A stretch of DNA of 64,000 nt from Bombilactobacillus thymidiniphilus (lineage in GTDB: Bacteria > Bacillota > Bacilli > Lactobacillales > Lactobacillaceae): contig NZ_CP093365.1 of NCBI RefSeq assembly GCF_023380245.1, forward strand, positions 310,001 through 374,000, read 5' to 3'. This document shows positions 17,326 to 24,724 of this stretch, piece by piece. Position 1 is the stretch's first letter. The number at the start of each line of letters is the position of its first letter. Position numbers and translations under genes: made by a program. The notes below the pieces were generated by a model. That model made no database searches. It was not told the origin of the DNA and saw nothing but the letters and a program-made list of their open reading frames with translations.

Positions 17326-17412
17326 TTAAACAGCTTTAAATAAAATGACATAAATAAGTAATCCACCAGTAAAACTCACAACTGCACAAATAGTTATCAA
17401 CCACTTAATCAT
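17326..17412 (-). CDS. Putative 28-residue membrane peptide
   Basis: I do not recognise this peptide. It reads M-I-K-W-L-I-T-I-C-A-V-V-S-F-T-G-G-L-L-I, then YVILFKAV: a short basic start and one continuous hydrophobic segment with a central Thr-Gly-Gly. GAGG sits five bases before the ATG and a strong terminator follows at once. It lies alone between rplL and the methyltransferase operon. Single-helix peptides of this size can be small regulators, membrane-complex subunits or type I toxins; it lacks the C-terminal charged tail of Fst-type toxins. Coding status is inferred from the ribosome site, hydrophobicity and terminator. Confidence 0.5.
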   Translation of the reverse strand: MIKWLITICAVVSFTGGLLIYVILFKAV

Positions 17413-17570
17413 CACAACCTCAACATTAATCTAGTTTGCTGCTATTTTGACAACTAACAAAATCATCGTTCACATCTTTGATACTATCTTTATCAAAAGA
17501 AAAATTAGCTTTAAGGCACTTATCTATTAAAAGTCGCATTAAGTAATTTTCTTCTTAGTTTTTCAAACAC
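17413..17570. other. Intergenic DNA upstream of the small membrane ORF
   Basis: Together with 17137-17287 this is AT-rich non-coding sequence. I find no convincing promoter pair or structured RNA here apart from TTGTCA-like boxes without a well-spaced -10. Confidence 0.4.
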
Positions 17571-17604
17571 AAAAAAACACAACCACTAAATTGTAGTTGT
17601 GTTT
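17571..17604 (-). terminator. Terminator of rplJ-rplL
   Basis: Minus-strand AAACACAACTAC pairs with GTGGTTGTGTTT and is followed by seven T residues, shortly after the rplL stop. Confidence 0.9.
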
Positions 17605-17622
17605 GACAATCATTTATAATGA

Positions 17623-17991
17623 TTATTTCAAAGTTACGCTTGCGCCAACTTCTTCAAGTTTTGCTTTCATTTCGTCAGCATCAGCTTGAGCTACGCCTTC
17701 TTTAACAACAGAAGGTGCTTTGTCAACCAAGTCTTTGGAATCTTTCAAGCCTAAACCTGTGATTTCACGAACAGCCTTGATGACCTTAACTTTTTCTTGA
17801 CCTACTTCAGTCAATTCAACGTCGAATTCGTCTTTTGCTGCAGCAGCATCGCCACCAGCAGCACCAGCAACTGCAACTGGAGCAGCAGCTGAAACATCAA
17901 ATTCTTCTTCGATAGCCTTTACTAAGTCGTTTAAATCAGAAATGCTTGCTTCTTTTAAGGAAGCGATAATTGAGTCTTTATCGAAAGCCAT
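17623..17991 (-). CDS. rplL: Ribosomal protein L7/L12
   Basis: Stalk protein that recruits and activates translational GTPases; multimers bind L10. The 122 residues show the N-terminal dimerisation domain, an Ala/Gly-rich hinge ([19 protein letters not shown]) and the C-terminal domain with [26 protein letters not shown]. It follows rplJ in the same transcript. Confidence 0.98.
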   Translation of the reverse strand: MAFDKDSIIASLKEASISDLNDLVKAIEEEFDVSAAAPVAVAGAAGGDAAAAKDEFDVELTEVGQEKVKVIKAVREITGLGLKDSKDLVDKAPSVVKEGVAQADADEMKAKLEEVGASVTLK

Positions 17992-18028
17992 TTTTATTCC
18001 TCCAATGAGTTTGTAATTTAATAATTAA

Positions 18029-18538
18029 TTAAGCAGCGTCGCCATCTTCATTGTTTTTGTCAATGATAGCTTGAAGTGCATAAGCAACTTTGCGGACAGG
18101 ATCTTGCAACATTGAAGCAAGAGTTGCCAACAATTCGTCTTGACTTGGCATGTGAGCATATTCATCAATCTTGGCTAAGCTTTGAACTTCGCCTTCGATG
18201 ACGCCACCTTTGATTTCTAATACATCTGCATCTTCAGCAAATTTAGAAATCGTTTTAGCAGCAACAATCGGATCTTCGTATGAAAATGCAACAGCTGTTG
18301 GACCAGTAAAGACTTCATCTAAACCTTCAAAACCAGCTTTTTGAGCTGCACGACGCAAAATGGAGTTTTTGATAACTTTCATTTCTACGTCAGCTTCGTG
18401 TAATTGATGACGTAAGTCAGTTACTTGCGCAACGTCAAGTCCTAAATAGTCAACAACGATCACTGATTGTGCACGAGTCATCTTATCAGCAACTTCATCA
18501 ACTAATTCTTGTTTTAATTTAAGAACTGCATCTTTCAC
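18029..18538 (-). CDS. rplJ: Ribosomal protein L10
   Basis: Base of the ribosomal stalk; binds 23S rRNA and L7/L12 dimers. It has 169 residues with a GTG start behind GGAGGTG. MTRAQSVIVVDYLGLDVAQVTDLR and the C-terminal L7/L12-binding helix are recognisable. A structured leader upstream should allow repression by L10-L12. Confidence 0.98.
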   Translation of the reverse strand: MKDAVLKLKQELVDEVADKMTRAQSVIVVDYLGLDVAQVTDLRHQLHEADVEMKVIKNSILRRAAQKAGFEGLDEVFTGPTAVAFSYEDPIVAAKTISKFAEDADVLEIKGGVIEGEVQSLAKIDEYAHMPSQDELLATLASMLQDPVRKVAYALQAIIDKNNEDGDAA

Positions 18539-18562
18539 TTGATTTCACCTCCATAATTATTT

Positions 18563-18666
18563 CTACCTAAAATTAAAGGACATCATGTCCAAGACACAAT
18601 GCCCAACTTGTTCAGCATCTAGCCTCGGCAGGATATTAAGGCAACAGCCACCTGAGTCTTAGGTAG
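18563..18666 (-). promoter_or_regulatory. L10 autoregulatory mRNA leader
   Basis: The rplJ leader folds with an 8-bp closing helix (CTACCTAA at 18659-18666 pairing with TTAGGTAG at 18563-18570). Inside it are GACTCAGGTGGCTG and CCTGCCGAGGCTAGATGCTGAACAAG, the conserved pieces of the Firmicutes L10 leader that mimic the rRNA binding site. Excess L10-L12 complex would bind and reduce rplJL expression. Confidence 0.85.
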
Positions 18667-18677
18667 TTCATTATGAT

Positions 18678-18706
18678 AATTTAACATTAATTAATGTCTT
18701 AGTCAA
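18678..18706 (-). promoter_or_regulatory. Probable promoter of rplJL
   Basis: TTGACT (18701-18706) lies 17 bases from TAAATT (18678-18683), just upstream of the L10 leader and overlapping the rplA stop codon. The -10 match is imperfect. Confidence 0.5.
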
Positions 18707-19382
18707 AGGAAACTTTGACACCAGGACCAAATGTTGAAGTCAAGTTAACGGATTTAACATATTGACCTTTAACTGTTGCAGGACGAGCCTTTAAAACAAC
18801 AGCATTGAAAGCATTAAAGTTTTCAACTAGCTTATCAGTACTGAAAGATACTTTACCTAATGGTGCATGAATTAAACCTTGAGCATCAGCACGGTAAGTT
18901 ACTTGTCCAGCTTTAATGTCTTGCACAGCTTTAGTAACATCCATCGTAACGGTACCCGTCTTAGGGTTCGGCATTAAACCTTTAGGTCCCAAAACGCGTC
19001 CTAAACGACCAACTTTAGCCATCATTTTTGGTGTTGCGACAACAACATCAAAATCTAACCAGCCATCACTAATCTTGTCCACTAAGTCATCAGCGCCAAC
19101 AAAGTCAGCACCTGCTGCTTCAGCTTCTTTAGCTTGATCGCCTTCAGCAAATACGACGACACGCTGAGTTTTACCGGTACCATTAGGCAAAACCATTGCA
19201 CCTCGAATTTGTTGATCAGCTTGTTTAGTATCTAAGTTCAAGTTATAAGCTACTTCGACTGTTGCATCAAAGTTAGCGTAATTGATTTTTTGTAATAATT
19301 CAATTGCTGCTTTTGGTTCGTACAATTTGCTAGAATCAACTTGTTTAGCAGCTTCTAAATATTTCTTTCCATGTTTAGCCAC
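18699..19382 (-). CDS. rplA: Ribosomal protein L1
   Basis: Forms the mobile L1 stalk that guides E-site tRNA release and represses its own operon. It has 227 residues with a GTG start behind GGAGG. Conserved [22 protein letters not shown] is intact. It follows rplK, with an L1-site-like hairpin in the 91-base gap. Confidence 0.98.
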   Translation of the reverse strand: MAKHGKKYLEAAKQVDSSKLYEPKAAIELLQKINYANFDATVEVAYNLNLDTKQADQQIRGAMVLPNGTGKTQRVVVFAEGDQAKEAEAAGADFVGADDLVDKISDGWLDFDVVVATPKMMAKVGRLGRVLGPKGLMPNPKTGTVTMDVTKAVQDIKAGQVTYRADAQGLIHAPLGKVSFSTDKLVENFNAFNAVVLKARPATVKGQYVKSVNLTSTFGPGVKVSFD

Positions 19383-19404
19383 GTGTTAGTTCCTCCTTGT
19401 GATT

Positions 19405-19433
19405 GTGGTCAAGTGGGGTTTTACCCCTCCCAC
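19405..19433 (-). promoter_or_regulatory. Second L1-binding-site mimic, between rplK and rplA
   Basis: The minus strand shows GTGGGAGGGG, a TAAAA loop, CCCC, ACTTGA and CCAC. The layout is the same as the rplK leader element and resembles the L1 site of 23S rRNA (GGTGGGAGG ... ACCACC). It lies about 20 bases before the rplA start, where bound L1 could limit rplA translation. No T-run follows, so it is not a terminator. Confidence 0.62.
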
Positions 19434-19473
19434 TTTGACAAGCCTTTTGGGCAATTAGCTTCAAATTATGAAA

Positions 19474-19899
19474 TTAGCCTTCGACTGTGAAGCCCATACT
19501 TCTTGCAGTACCTTCAACCATGCGCATTGCTGCTTCCACGTCGTTAGCATTCAAGTCCTTTAACTTAGTTTCAGCAATTTCTTTGACTTGATCTTTAGTA
19601 ACCTTAGCTACCTTTTCATCACGAGGATTTCCGGAACCCTTCTTCACACCAGCTGCTTGCATTAATAACACAGCTGCCGGGGGAGTCTTGGTAACAAATT
19701 CAAAAGAACGATCTTCATACACAGTGATGACAACAGGAATAACCATTCCTTTTTGATCAGCTGTGCGCGCGTTGAAATCTTTCGTAAATTCAACGATATT
19801 AATACCAGCTTGTCCTAATGCAGGACCAACTGGAGGTGCTGGAGTTGCTGCTCCACCAGGGATTTGCAACTTAACAACATTTGCAATTTTTTTAGCCAC
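19474..19899 (-). CDS. rplK: Ribosomal protein L11
   Basis: Part of the GTPase-associated centre, required for stringent-factor activation. I start at GTG 19899 behind GGAGGT, giving 141 residues ([16 protein letters not shown]), the standard length; longer in-frame starts would run through the leader. The proline-rich N-terminal [20 protein letters not shown] is intact. Confidence 0.98.
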   Translation of the reverse strand: MAKKIANVVKLQIPGGAATPAPPVGPALGQAGINIVEFTKDFNARTADQKGMVIPVVITVYEDRSFEFVTKTPPAAVLLMQAAGVKKGSGNPRDEKVAKVTKDQVKEIAETKLKDLNANDVEAAMRMVEGTARSMGFTVEG

Positions 19900-19925
19900 G
19901 GTACATACCTCCTTAAGTCCGTGAT

Positions 19926-19960
19926 GTGGTAAAAGATGGGAATAATATTTTCCCTCCCAC
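19926..19960 (-). promoter_or_regulatory. L1-binding-site mimic in the rplK leader
   Basis: GTGGGAGGG and CCCATCTTTTACCAC form two short helices around an asymmetric loop, closely resembling the L1 site of 23S rRNA. This is the expected target for L1 autoregulation of the rplK-rplA operon. It lies 26 bases before the rplK start. Confidence 0.72.
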
Positions 19961-20021
19961 AGACATGTCAAATGACACACTAAGTGATTATAGCATCAAT
20001 TATCATCAACAACAAGTCAAA

Positions 20022-20558
20022 TTATACGCGTTGGACTTTATCGTAATCTAATTCGGTTTCGGTTAATCGATCAAACATATTAACTTCCACTTTAACTTTG
20101 CCTTGTTCATTATTAATATCAGTTACTTTACCTTCCATGCCCGCAAAAGCACCATTAGCAATCTTGACAAACTCGCCAACCTCTAAATCAATATCATAGC
20201 TAGTTTGATTGGCTTTCATACTGCGCAAAATATTGTCAGCTTCTTCTGGTAATAACGGTGCCGGCTTACTACCAGCACCGTGACTACCGACAAAACCAGT
20301 TACTCCCGGTGTATTTCGCACCACAAACCAAGATTCATCAGACATCACCATTTCAACGAGTACATAACCTGGAAATGTTTTTTTAAGTTCAGTCTTAATT
20401 TGACCATTTTTATTTTCTGTTTCTTCTTCTTCAGGAACTACAGCTTGAAAAATATAATCTTCCATGCCCATTGACTGCGCCCGAGATTCCAAATTTTCCT
20501 TAACGCGATTTTCATAACCAGAATAAGTATGCAAAACATACCATAATTTATCTGCCAT
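20022..20558 (-). CDS. nusG: Transcription elongation factor NusG
   Basis: Binds RNA polymerase and modulates pausing and coupling to translation. The NGN domain (WYVLHTYSGYENRVKENLESRAQSMGM) and the C-terminal KOW domain (VGEFVKIANGAFAGMEGKVTDIN) are both present in 178 residues. It is separated from secE by an intrinsic terminator, unlike the usual tight secE-nusG pair. Confidence 0.97.
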   Translation of the reverse strand: MADKLWYVLHTYSGYENRVKENLESRAQSMGMEDYIFQAVVPEEEETENKNGQIKTELKKTFPGYVLVEMVMSDESWFVVRNTPGVTGFVGSHGAGSKPAPLLPEEADNILRSMKANQTSYDIDLEVGEFVKIANGAFAGMEGKVTDINNEQGKVKVEVNMFDRLTETELDYDKVQRV

Positions 20559-20576
20559 TGTTACTCTCCTTTAAAA

Positions 20577-20609
20577 TAAAAAAACCTCGCTCACACGAAG
20601 TTTTTCTGT
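20577..20609 (-). terminator. Terminator-like hairpin between secE and nusG
   Basis: AAAACTTCG and CGAGGTTTT pair over nine positions (one G-T) and are followed by seven T residues on the minus strand, about 20 bases before the nusG ATG. A TATATT box just upstream could start a short nusG leader, making this either a true end or an attenuator. Confidence 0.75.
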
Positions 20610-20652
20610 CATACATAATTTTAATATAGCAAATTTTTGTTTAAACTACAAA

Positions 20653-20829
20653 TTATTTGTGCATTGCAAAGCTAGTGACCAGTTTAGCGAAGATCCAGTC
20701 ACAAAGTCCCAAAAAGATGGAAAACATGAAAGTTGTCAAAATAACAGTCAGCGTATCATGACGATTTTCTTTGGCAGTCGGCCATTGAACCAATTTCATT
20801 TCTTCTTTAACACTCTTTAAAAACTTCAT
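20653..20829 (-). CDS. secE: Preprotein translocase subunit SecE
   Basis: Essential stabiliser of the SecY channel (secY is at 56069). The 58 residues have the classical short Gram-positive form: an amphipathic N-terminal helix with VKEEMKLVQWPTAKE, then one membrane helix (TLTVILTTFMFSIFLGLCDWIF). It follows rpmG by 11 bases. Confidence 0.96.
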   Translation of the reverse strand: MKFLKSVKEEMKLVQWPTAKENRHDTLTVILTTFMFSIFLGLCDWIFAKLVTSFAMHK

Positions 20830-20840
20830 CTTATAACCTT

Positions 20841-20990
20841 CTATCTAGTTTCTTCATGCACCACATGTTGCTTGCAATATGGACAATATTTTTGGAGACG
20901 TAAACGTTCTTTATGCTCACCACTCAACATCGTACGATAATTACTGACTCCACATCGACTACATACTAAAATTATTTTTCGCTTTTGCAA
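20841..20990 (-). CDS. rpmG: Ribosomal protein L33 (zinc-binding form)
   Basis: 49-residue large-subunit protein. It starts at TTG 20990 behind AGGTGG. Four cysteines (10, 13, 36, 39) form the zinc ribbon: CSRCG and CPYCK. It is the RpmGB-type copy that sits before secE in Firmicutes. Confidence 0.93.
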   Translation of the reverse strand: MQKRKIILVCSRCGVSNYRTMLSGEHKERLRLQKYCPYCKQHVVHEETR

Positions 20991-21032
20991 AATAACCACC
21001 TATATCTTTTTCTGACTATACAGGTTAATAAA

Positions 21033-21620
21033 TCATGTGTCAATACTGTAATGTTGATAAAATTCAAATAATTTATGACGACTTCGACTCACTGCTTGTT
21101 GTACTCGAAAATGCTGCTCATTATCTACAACCTTATCATGCAAAAGCAGATTCAAAGATTTGACTTCAACTAATGACAATTTTTTGATGAACTTGTTAAA
21201 TTCTAAATGTAATAATTCCAATTCAGCTTGTCCGTGAGCAAAAATCCGCCAATCAGATTCTAAATCAGGATTTTGTTCCACTAAGTTGTCCATTGAGATT
21301 GAATTAACATTAGAACGGCGCTTAAAAGCTGCCTGCTGTCGCAATAAATTAGTAATATGGTTTTTTAATCGCATTTTATAAAAACTACCAAAACGCGAAC
21401 CTTGTTGATCGTCGAATAATAAACACGTTGAAAAACAAACTAAACGAGCTTCTTGATACCAATCTTCCCGCTCAAATAACTGCAACCGATACATTTGGCG
21501 CAAACGTTCAATTAATGGAAAATATTTTTGGACTAGGTTTTCTAAAGCAGCTGAATCATTGCTATCACGCACTTGCGCAATCCATTCAGCCTCTTGCAAC
21601 AAAAGTTGGGCTGTCCCCAT
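21033..21620 (-). CDS. sigH: Sigma-70-family sigma factor, SigH/ComX-like
   Basis: Alternative sigma factor of the SigH group, recognised from the fixed order yacP region-sigH-rpmG-secE-nusG. Region 2 is visible (LVQKYFPLIERLRQMY...DWYQEARLVCFSTCLLFDD, FGSFYKMRLKNHITNLLRQ); region 4 is weakly conserved. In lactic acid bacteria such factors drive competence-type genes. The ATG at 21620 has no Shine-Dalgarno and a TATAAT box lies only three bases before it, so the actual start may be a downstream TTG (near residues 7-8) using the GGGGA site. Confidence 0.85.
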   Translation of the reverse strand: MGTAQLLLQEAEWIAQVRDSNDSAALENLVQKYFPLIERLRQMYRLQLFEREDWYQEARLVCFSTCLLFDDQQGSRFGSFYKMRLKNHITNLLRQQAAFKRRSNVNSISMDNLVEQNPDLESDWRIFAHGQAELELLHLEFNKFIKKLSLVEVKSLNLLLHDKVVDNEQHFRVQQAVSRSRHKLFEFYQHYSIDT

Positions 21621-21623
21621 GTA

Positions 21624-21629
21624 ATTATA
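21624..21629 (-). promoter_or_regulatory. TATAAT box directly before sigH
   Basis: A perfect -10 hexamer sits three bases upstream of the annotated ATG; a TTGTTA box lies 19 bases further upstream. If used, transcription would begin inside or just after that ATG. Confidence 0.4.
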
Positions 21630-21689
21630 CTAGCTGATTGCCTCATTTTAACAAATGGGATCTTTTTTGATAACCGAACAAGCGTTTAT

Positions 21690-23081
21690 TTAGTAATTTA
21701 TCATTGGCATATTGTAATACCGATTTTGAACTTGGCGCTTTACTTGGACCTTGGAATGTAAAACATCCACCTGATAAGCAGCCTTGAAGTTAGTCATAGA
21801 ATCATGATTTACCCAAATTATGGTTTTGGGACTCAATTGATCTATTGCTTGTACTTGCAAATGCTGGTCACAATAATCTAGTAATTGGCGTGCTTGTATA
21901 AAACGTTGATCATTCGTCGACGCATTTAATAAAACCAATATAACTTTACGCTTATGCAAATTTGCGGTAACCACCAAACAACAACCAGCTTGCTTGCCAG
22001 TTCCGGTTTTTAACCCCGTTACTTGATAAGCTTTGGTAGCATATTTTTGTCTAGGCAATAATTCATTAGTATTAGCTAAAGTATGTCCTGCAATATTAAC
22101 AGTATCTTTTTGAGCTATGGACAAAATTTCTGGATATTTATTAATTAAATGGTGCACAATAATTACCATATCATGCGCGCTAATTTTATTTTCCGTAACT
22201 GTAACCCGCGGATTATTATTAACACTAGCATCTACACTCACCGGCAATCCTGTTGCATTAACCAATTGACATTGTTGCAAGCCCATTTGTTTAGCCGCGG
22301 CAATCATTTTTTGCACAAAATTTTCTTGGCTACCATACAAATATTCACCGATGGTCATCATTGCATCATTAGCACTAGCTACTAAACTAGCATCTAGTAA
22401 CGATTGGAGTGAATAAGTTTGTCCAACTTGCAAATGAGCATTAGTCAAATCTTTTTTGTCTTTCAAGTTAGTCAAGATGACAGGTGCAGTAATCGGTGTT
22501 TTTAAGGAAAGGTGCTTACTAGTAATGGTGTTATAGACCGTGTAAAGGGCTAACAATTTAGACATTGAAGCTACTGGCAAAGCATCTTGTGCTGTCTTTT
22601 GCCATAAAATTTGCCCGCTATCTTGATCTACTAGTATACCTGCAAAAATATACTGAGCAAAAATAGGGTTATTGACAATGGGTGAAGCCTGTGGTTGATC
22701 CTTGAAAGCTGCTAAATTTTTTTGCTGGAGTAATTGGGCAATATCCGCGGAGCGTTGCTGCAAAATTTCTGGCGTTTTTTGTCGTTGCAATTGTGTGATT
22801 TTGTGTTGTGCGGTTTTAAAATCACCTTGATTAAAGGCTTGTTGCGTCTCTTGTAACTCGCCAATTTGTTGATAAATCGTTGCTGCTTTTTTGAGTGGTA
22901 TTTTGTGAAGTTCTTTTTTAGCTTGCTTTAAATGCCCTTTAGCTAACAAATACTCGCTATGTTTCAAATTTAACTGATTGGTCAGCTGATTGTTATGACA
23001 AGCACTGATTATCCCGATCAGACTAATAATAATTATGAATCGGAAGATAATTGATCGCGTAATTTTTCTAATTGTTTTAAT
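21690..23081 (-). CDS. D-alanyl-D-alanine carboxypeptidase-like lipoprotein (ATT start proposed)
   Basis: Serine peptidase of the DacA/PBP5 type, trimming peptidoglycan pentapeptides. Counting from the first ordinary start (TTG 22967), the motifs are S134-M-S-K137, S198-A-N and K320-T-G. A Gln/Lys-rich helical segment of about 95 residues precedes the catalytic domain. Upstream and in frame, the reading frame encodes a complete lipoprotein signal: basic KTIRKITR, a hydrophobic FIIIISLIGI stretch and the lipobox ISAC. No ATG, GTG or TTG precedes it before a TGA at 23085-23087. ATT codons at 23081 or 23051 are the candidate starts, overlapping the end of yacP. Confidence 0.78.
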   Translation of the reverse strand: MKTIRKITRSIIFRFIIIISLIGIISACHNNQLTNQLNLKHSEYLLAKGHLKQAKKELHKIPLKKAATIYQQIGELQETQQAFNQGDFKTAQHKITQLQRQKTPEILQQRSADIAQLLQQKNLAAFKDQPQASPIVNNPIFAQYIFAGILVDQDSGQILWQKTAQDALPVASMSKLLALYTVYNTITSKHLSLKTPITAPVILTNLKDKKDLTNAHLQVGQTYSLQSLLDASLVASANDAMMTIGEYLYGSQENFVQKMIAAAKQMGLQQCQLVNATGLPVSVDASVNNNPRVTVTENKISAHDMVIIVHHLINKYPEILSIAQKDTVNIAGHTLANTNELLPRQKYATKAYQVTGLKTGTGKQAGCCLVVTANLHKRKVILVLLNASTNDQRFIQARQLLDYCDQHLQVQAIDQLSPKTIIWVNHDSMTNFKAAYQVDVLHSKVQVKRQVQNRYYNMPMINY

Positions 23082-23560
23082 TGGTCATTACCCCACGGGA
23101 TATTTCGTTGTAAATCTTGATTGAAACGCTGTTGGCTTTCATCATGTAATTCTTTTTCCATTTCTTGGATGCGCTTATATAACTCATACGATGGCAAACG
23201 ACTAGCTCCGCGTGCAAAAACAGTCCATTGGACAGCTTGATCAGAAGTCACCACCGTTACTTGATTTGTAATTAAATTTAATTCATTGCTCAAATTTTGA
23301 ATATACGTATCGGCAGTAACATCTTCGGCAGTAAAAATAACATCCAAATCCCATTTTTTAAATTGTTCCTTGATGCCGGGTACATACATCGCATCAAAAA
23401 CCACAATGACTTGACCTTCAAAAAATTTACGATAGTTAGCTAGCGTTGCTAACAACTGATCGCGCGCTTCTTCCAAGCGATTGTGCTTTTTTAATTGCTT
23501 AAGTTTAGGCCAAGTACCAATCACATTATAGCCATCAACGATCAAAATTTGCTTTTTCAT
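23033..23560 (-). CDS. rae1: NYN-domain ribonuclease Rae1 (YacP)
   Basis: PIN/NYN-fold endoribonuclease that in Bacillus cleaves mRNA on translating ribosomes. It has 175 residues with catalytic acidic residues in LIVDGYNVIGTWP, VVFDAMYV and VTSDQAVQ. The cluster gltX-cysS-mrnC-rlmB-yacP-sigH is the conserved Firmicutes order. Its last codons appear to overlap the signal peptide of the downstream lipoprotein. Confidence 0.93.
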   Translation of the reverse strand: MKKQILIVDGYNVIGTWPKLKQLKKHNRLEEARDQLLATLANYRKFFEGQVIVVFDAMYVPGIKEQFKKWDLDVIFTAEDVTADTYIQNLSNELNLITNQVTVVTSDQAVQWTVFARGASRLPSYELYKRIQEMEKELHDESQQRFNQDLQRNIPWGNDQLKQLEKLRDQLSSDS

Positions 23561-23562
23561 GA

Positions 23563-24330
23563 TTAATTAGTGCTCCGACTGCGCAAAGCTTGGTATAACA
23601 AAACACCGGCAGCAACACTAGCATTTAAACTTTGTACATGACCAACCATGGGGATGGTCAACATTTGATCGACTTGTTTTTTGACTAATGGTGACAACCC
23701 CTTGCCTTCATTACCGATAACAAGCGCCACAGCACCCTTAGCATTCCATTTTTGATAATCAGTACCTTGCATATCAGTACCAAAAATCCAAATTCCTCGT
23801 TCTTTGAGTTCTTTAATCGTCTGTACTAAATTAGTAACCCGCACAATTGGCAAATGTTCAATAGCGCCAGTTGAAGTTTTAGCTACTACGGAAGTGACAC
23901 CAACTGAGCGACGTTTGGGAATAATGATCCCGTTGACGCCTACAGCATCCGCAGTCCGTAAGATCGAACCAAAGTTATGCGGATCATTTAAATTGTCCAA
24001 AATCACAAAGAAGGGCAATTCTTGTTTATTCTGCAAAAGCTGCAGTAAATCGCTTAACTCTGTGTACGCAAAAGGTGTCACCGTCAAAACAATGCCTTGA
24101 TGATTGCCATTATCAGCTAAATCATCCAGCTTTGTCTTGGGCGCATCTTGGATCACTAAATGTTGCTGACGGGCAATTTGCACAACTTCAGTCATAGCAT
24201 CATTGTGCAAACCATGCTGCAAAAAAATTTTATTAACTTTTTGGGGAGCATTCTGGGCACGTAATACTGCCAACGTAGCATGTTTACCAAAAATAATTTC
24301 TGCTTGTTTCTCATTGGAAGTTAAAGTCAC
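23563..24330 (-). CDS. rlmB: 23S rRNA (guanosine-2251-2'-O)-methyltransferase RlmB
   Basis: SPOUT/TrmH-family enzyme. The substrate-binding N-terminal domain begins at [15 protein letters not shown]. The trefoil-knot motifs are [40 protein letters not shown] and [21 protein letters not shown]. It has 255 residues from a GTG behind AGGGGGAA, overlapping the end of mrnC by 20 bases. Confidence 0.95.
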   Translation of the reverse strand: MTLTSNEKQAEIIFGKHATLAVLRAQNAPQKVNKIFLQHGLHNDAMTEVVQIARQQHLVIQDAPKTKLDDLADNGNHQGIVLTVTPFAYTELSDLLQLLQNKQELPFFVILDNLNDPHNFGSILRTADAVGVNGIIIPKRRSVGVTSVVAKTSTGAIEHLPIVRVTNLVQTIKELKERGIWIFGTDMQGTDYQKWNAKGAVALVIGNEGKGLSPLVKKQVDQMLTIPMVGHVQSLNASVAAGVLLYQALRSRSTN

Positions 24331-24724
24331 TAGTTTTTCCCCCTTCTACTTGTTCGATACACCATTGTGCCATTTCTCGAGTGCGTTTGGTTTGTTGACT
24401 GATTTGCAAATAGCCAAAAATGGCTTCAAAGCCGGTTGATATATTATAAGTCTGCACCGATGTGTTTTTAGCGTGGGTATAACTTTTAGCATTACGACCA
24501 CGTTTAAACACTTCAGCTTCGGTGGGTGTCAAATAATCTTGTTCTTGCATTAAAGCAATTAAAGCCGCTTGTGATTTGGCTGACACAAAATGAGTAGCTC
24601 GCTGCTGTAAGCGATTCACCTTGGTCAATCCTTGTTCTAGTAAGTGTTGGCGCACATAAACTTCCCAGACCGCATCGCCCAGATAAGCTAAAGTCACGCC
24701 ATTTAATTGTTGATAATCAATCAT
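24311..24724 (-). CDS. mrnC: Mini-ribonuclease III
   Basis: RNase III catalytic domain without the dsRNA-binding domain; it matures 23S rRNA ends in Bacillus. In 137 residues, [17 protein letters not shown] and FKRGRNAK correspond to the family signatures, and the acidic [10 protein letters not shown] supplies the second metal site. Overlaps the cysS stop by four bases (ATGA). Confidence 0.95.
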   Translation of the reverse strand: MIDYQQLNGVTLAYLGDAVWEVYVRQHLLEQGLTKVNRLQQRATHFVSAKSQAALIALMQEQDYLTPTEAEVFKRGRNAKSYTHAKNTSVQTYNISTGFEAIFGYLQISQQTKRTREMAQWCIEQVEGGKTSDFNFQ

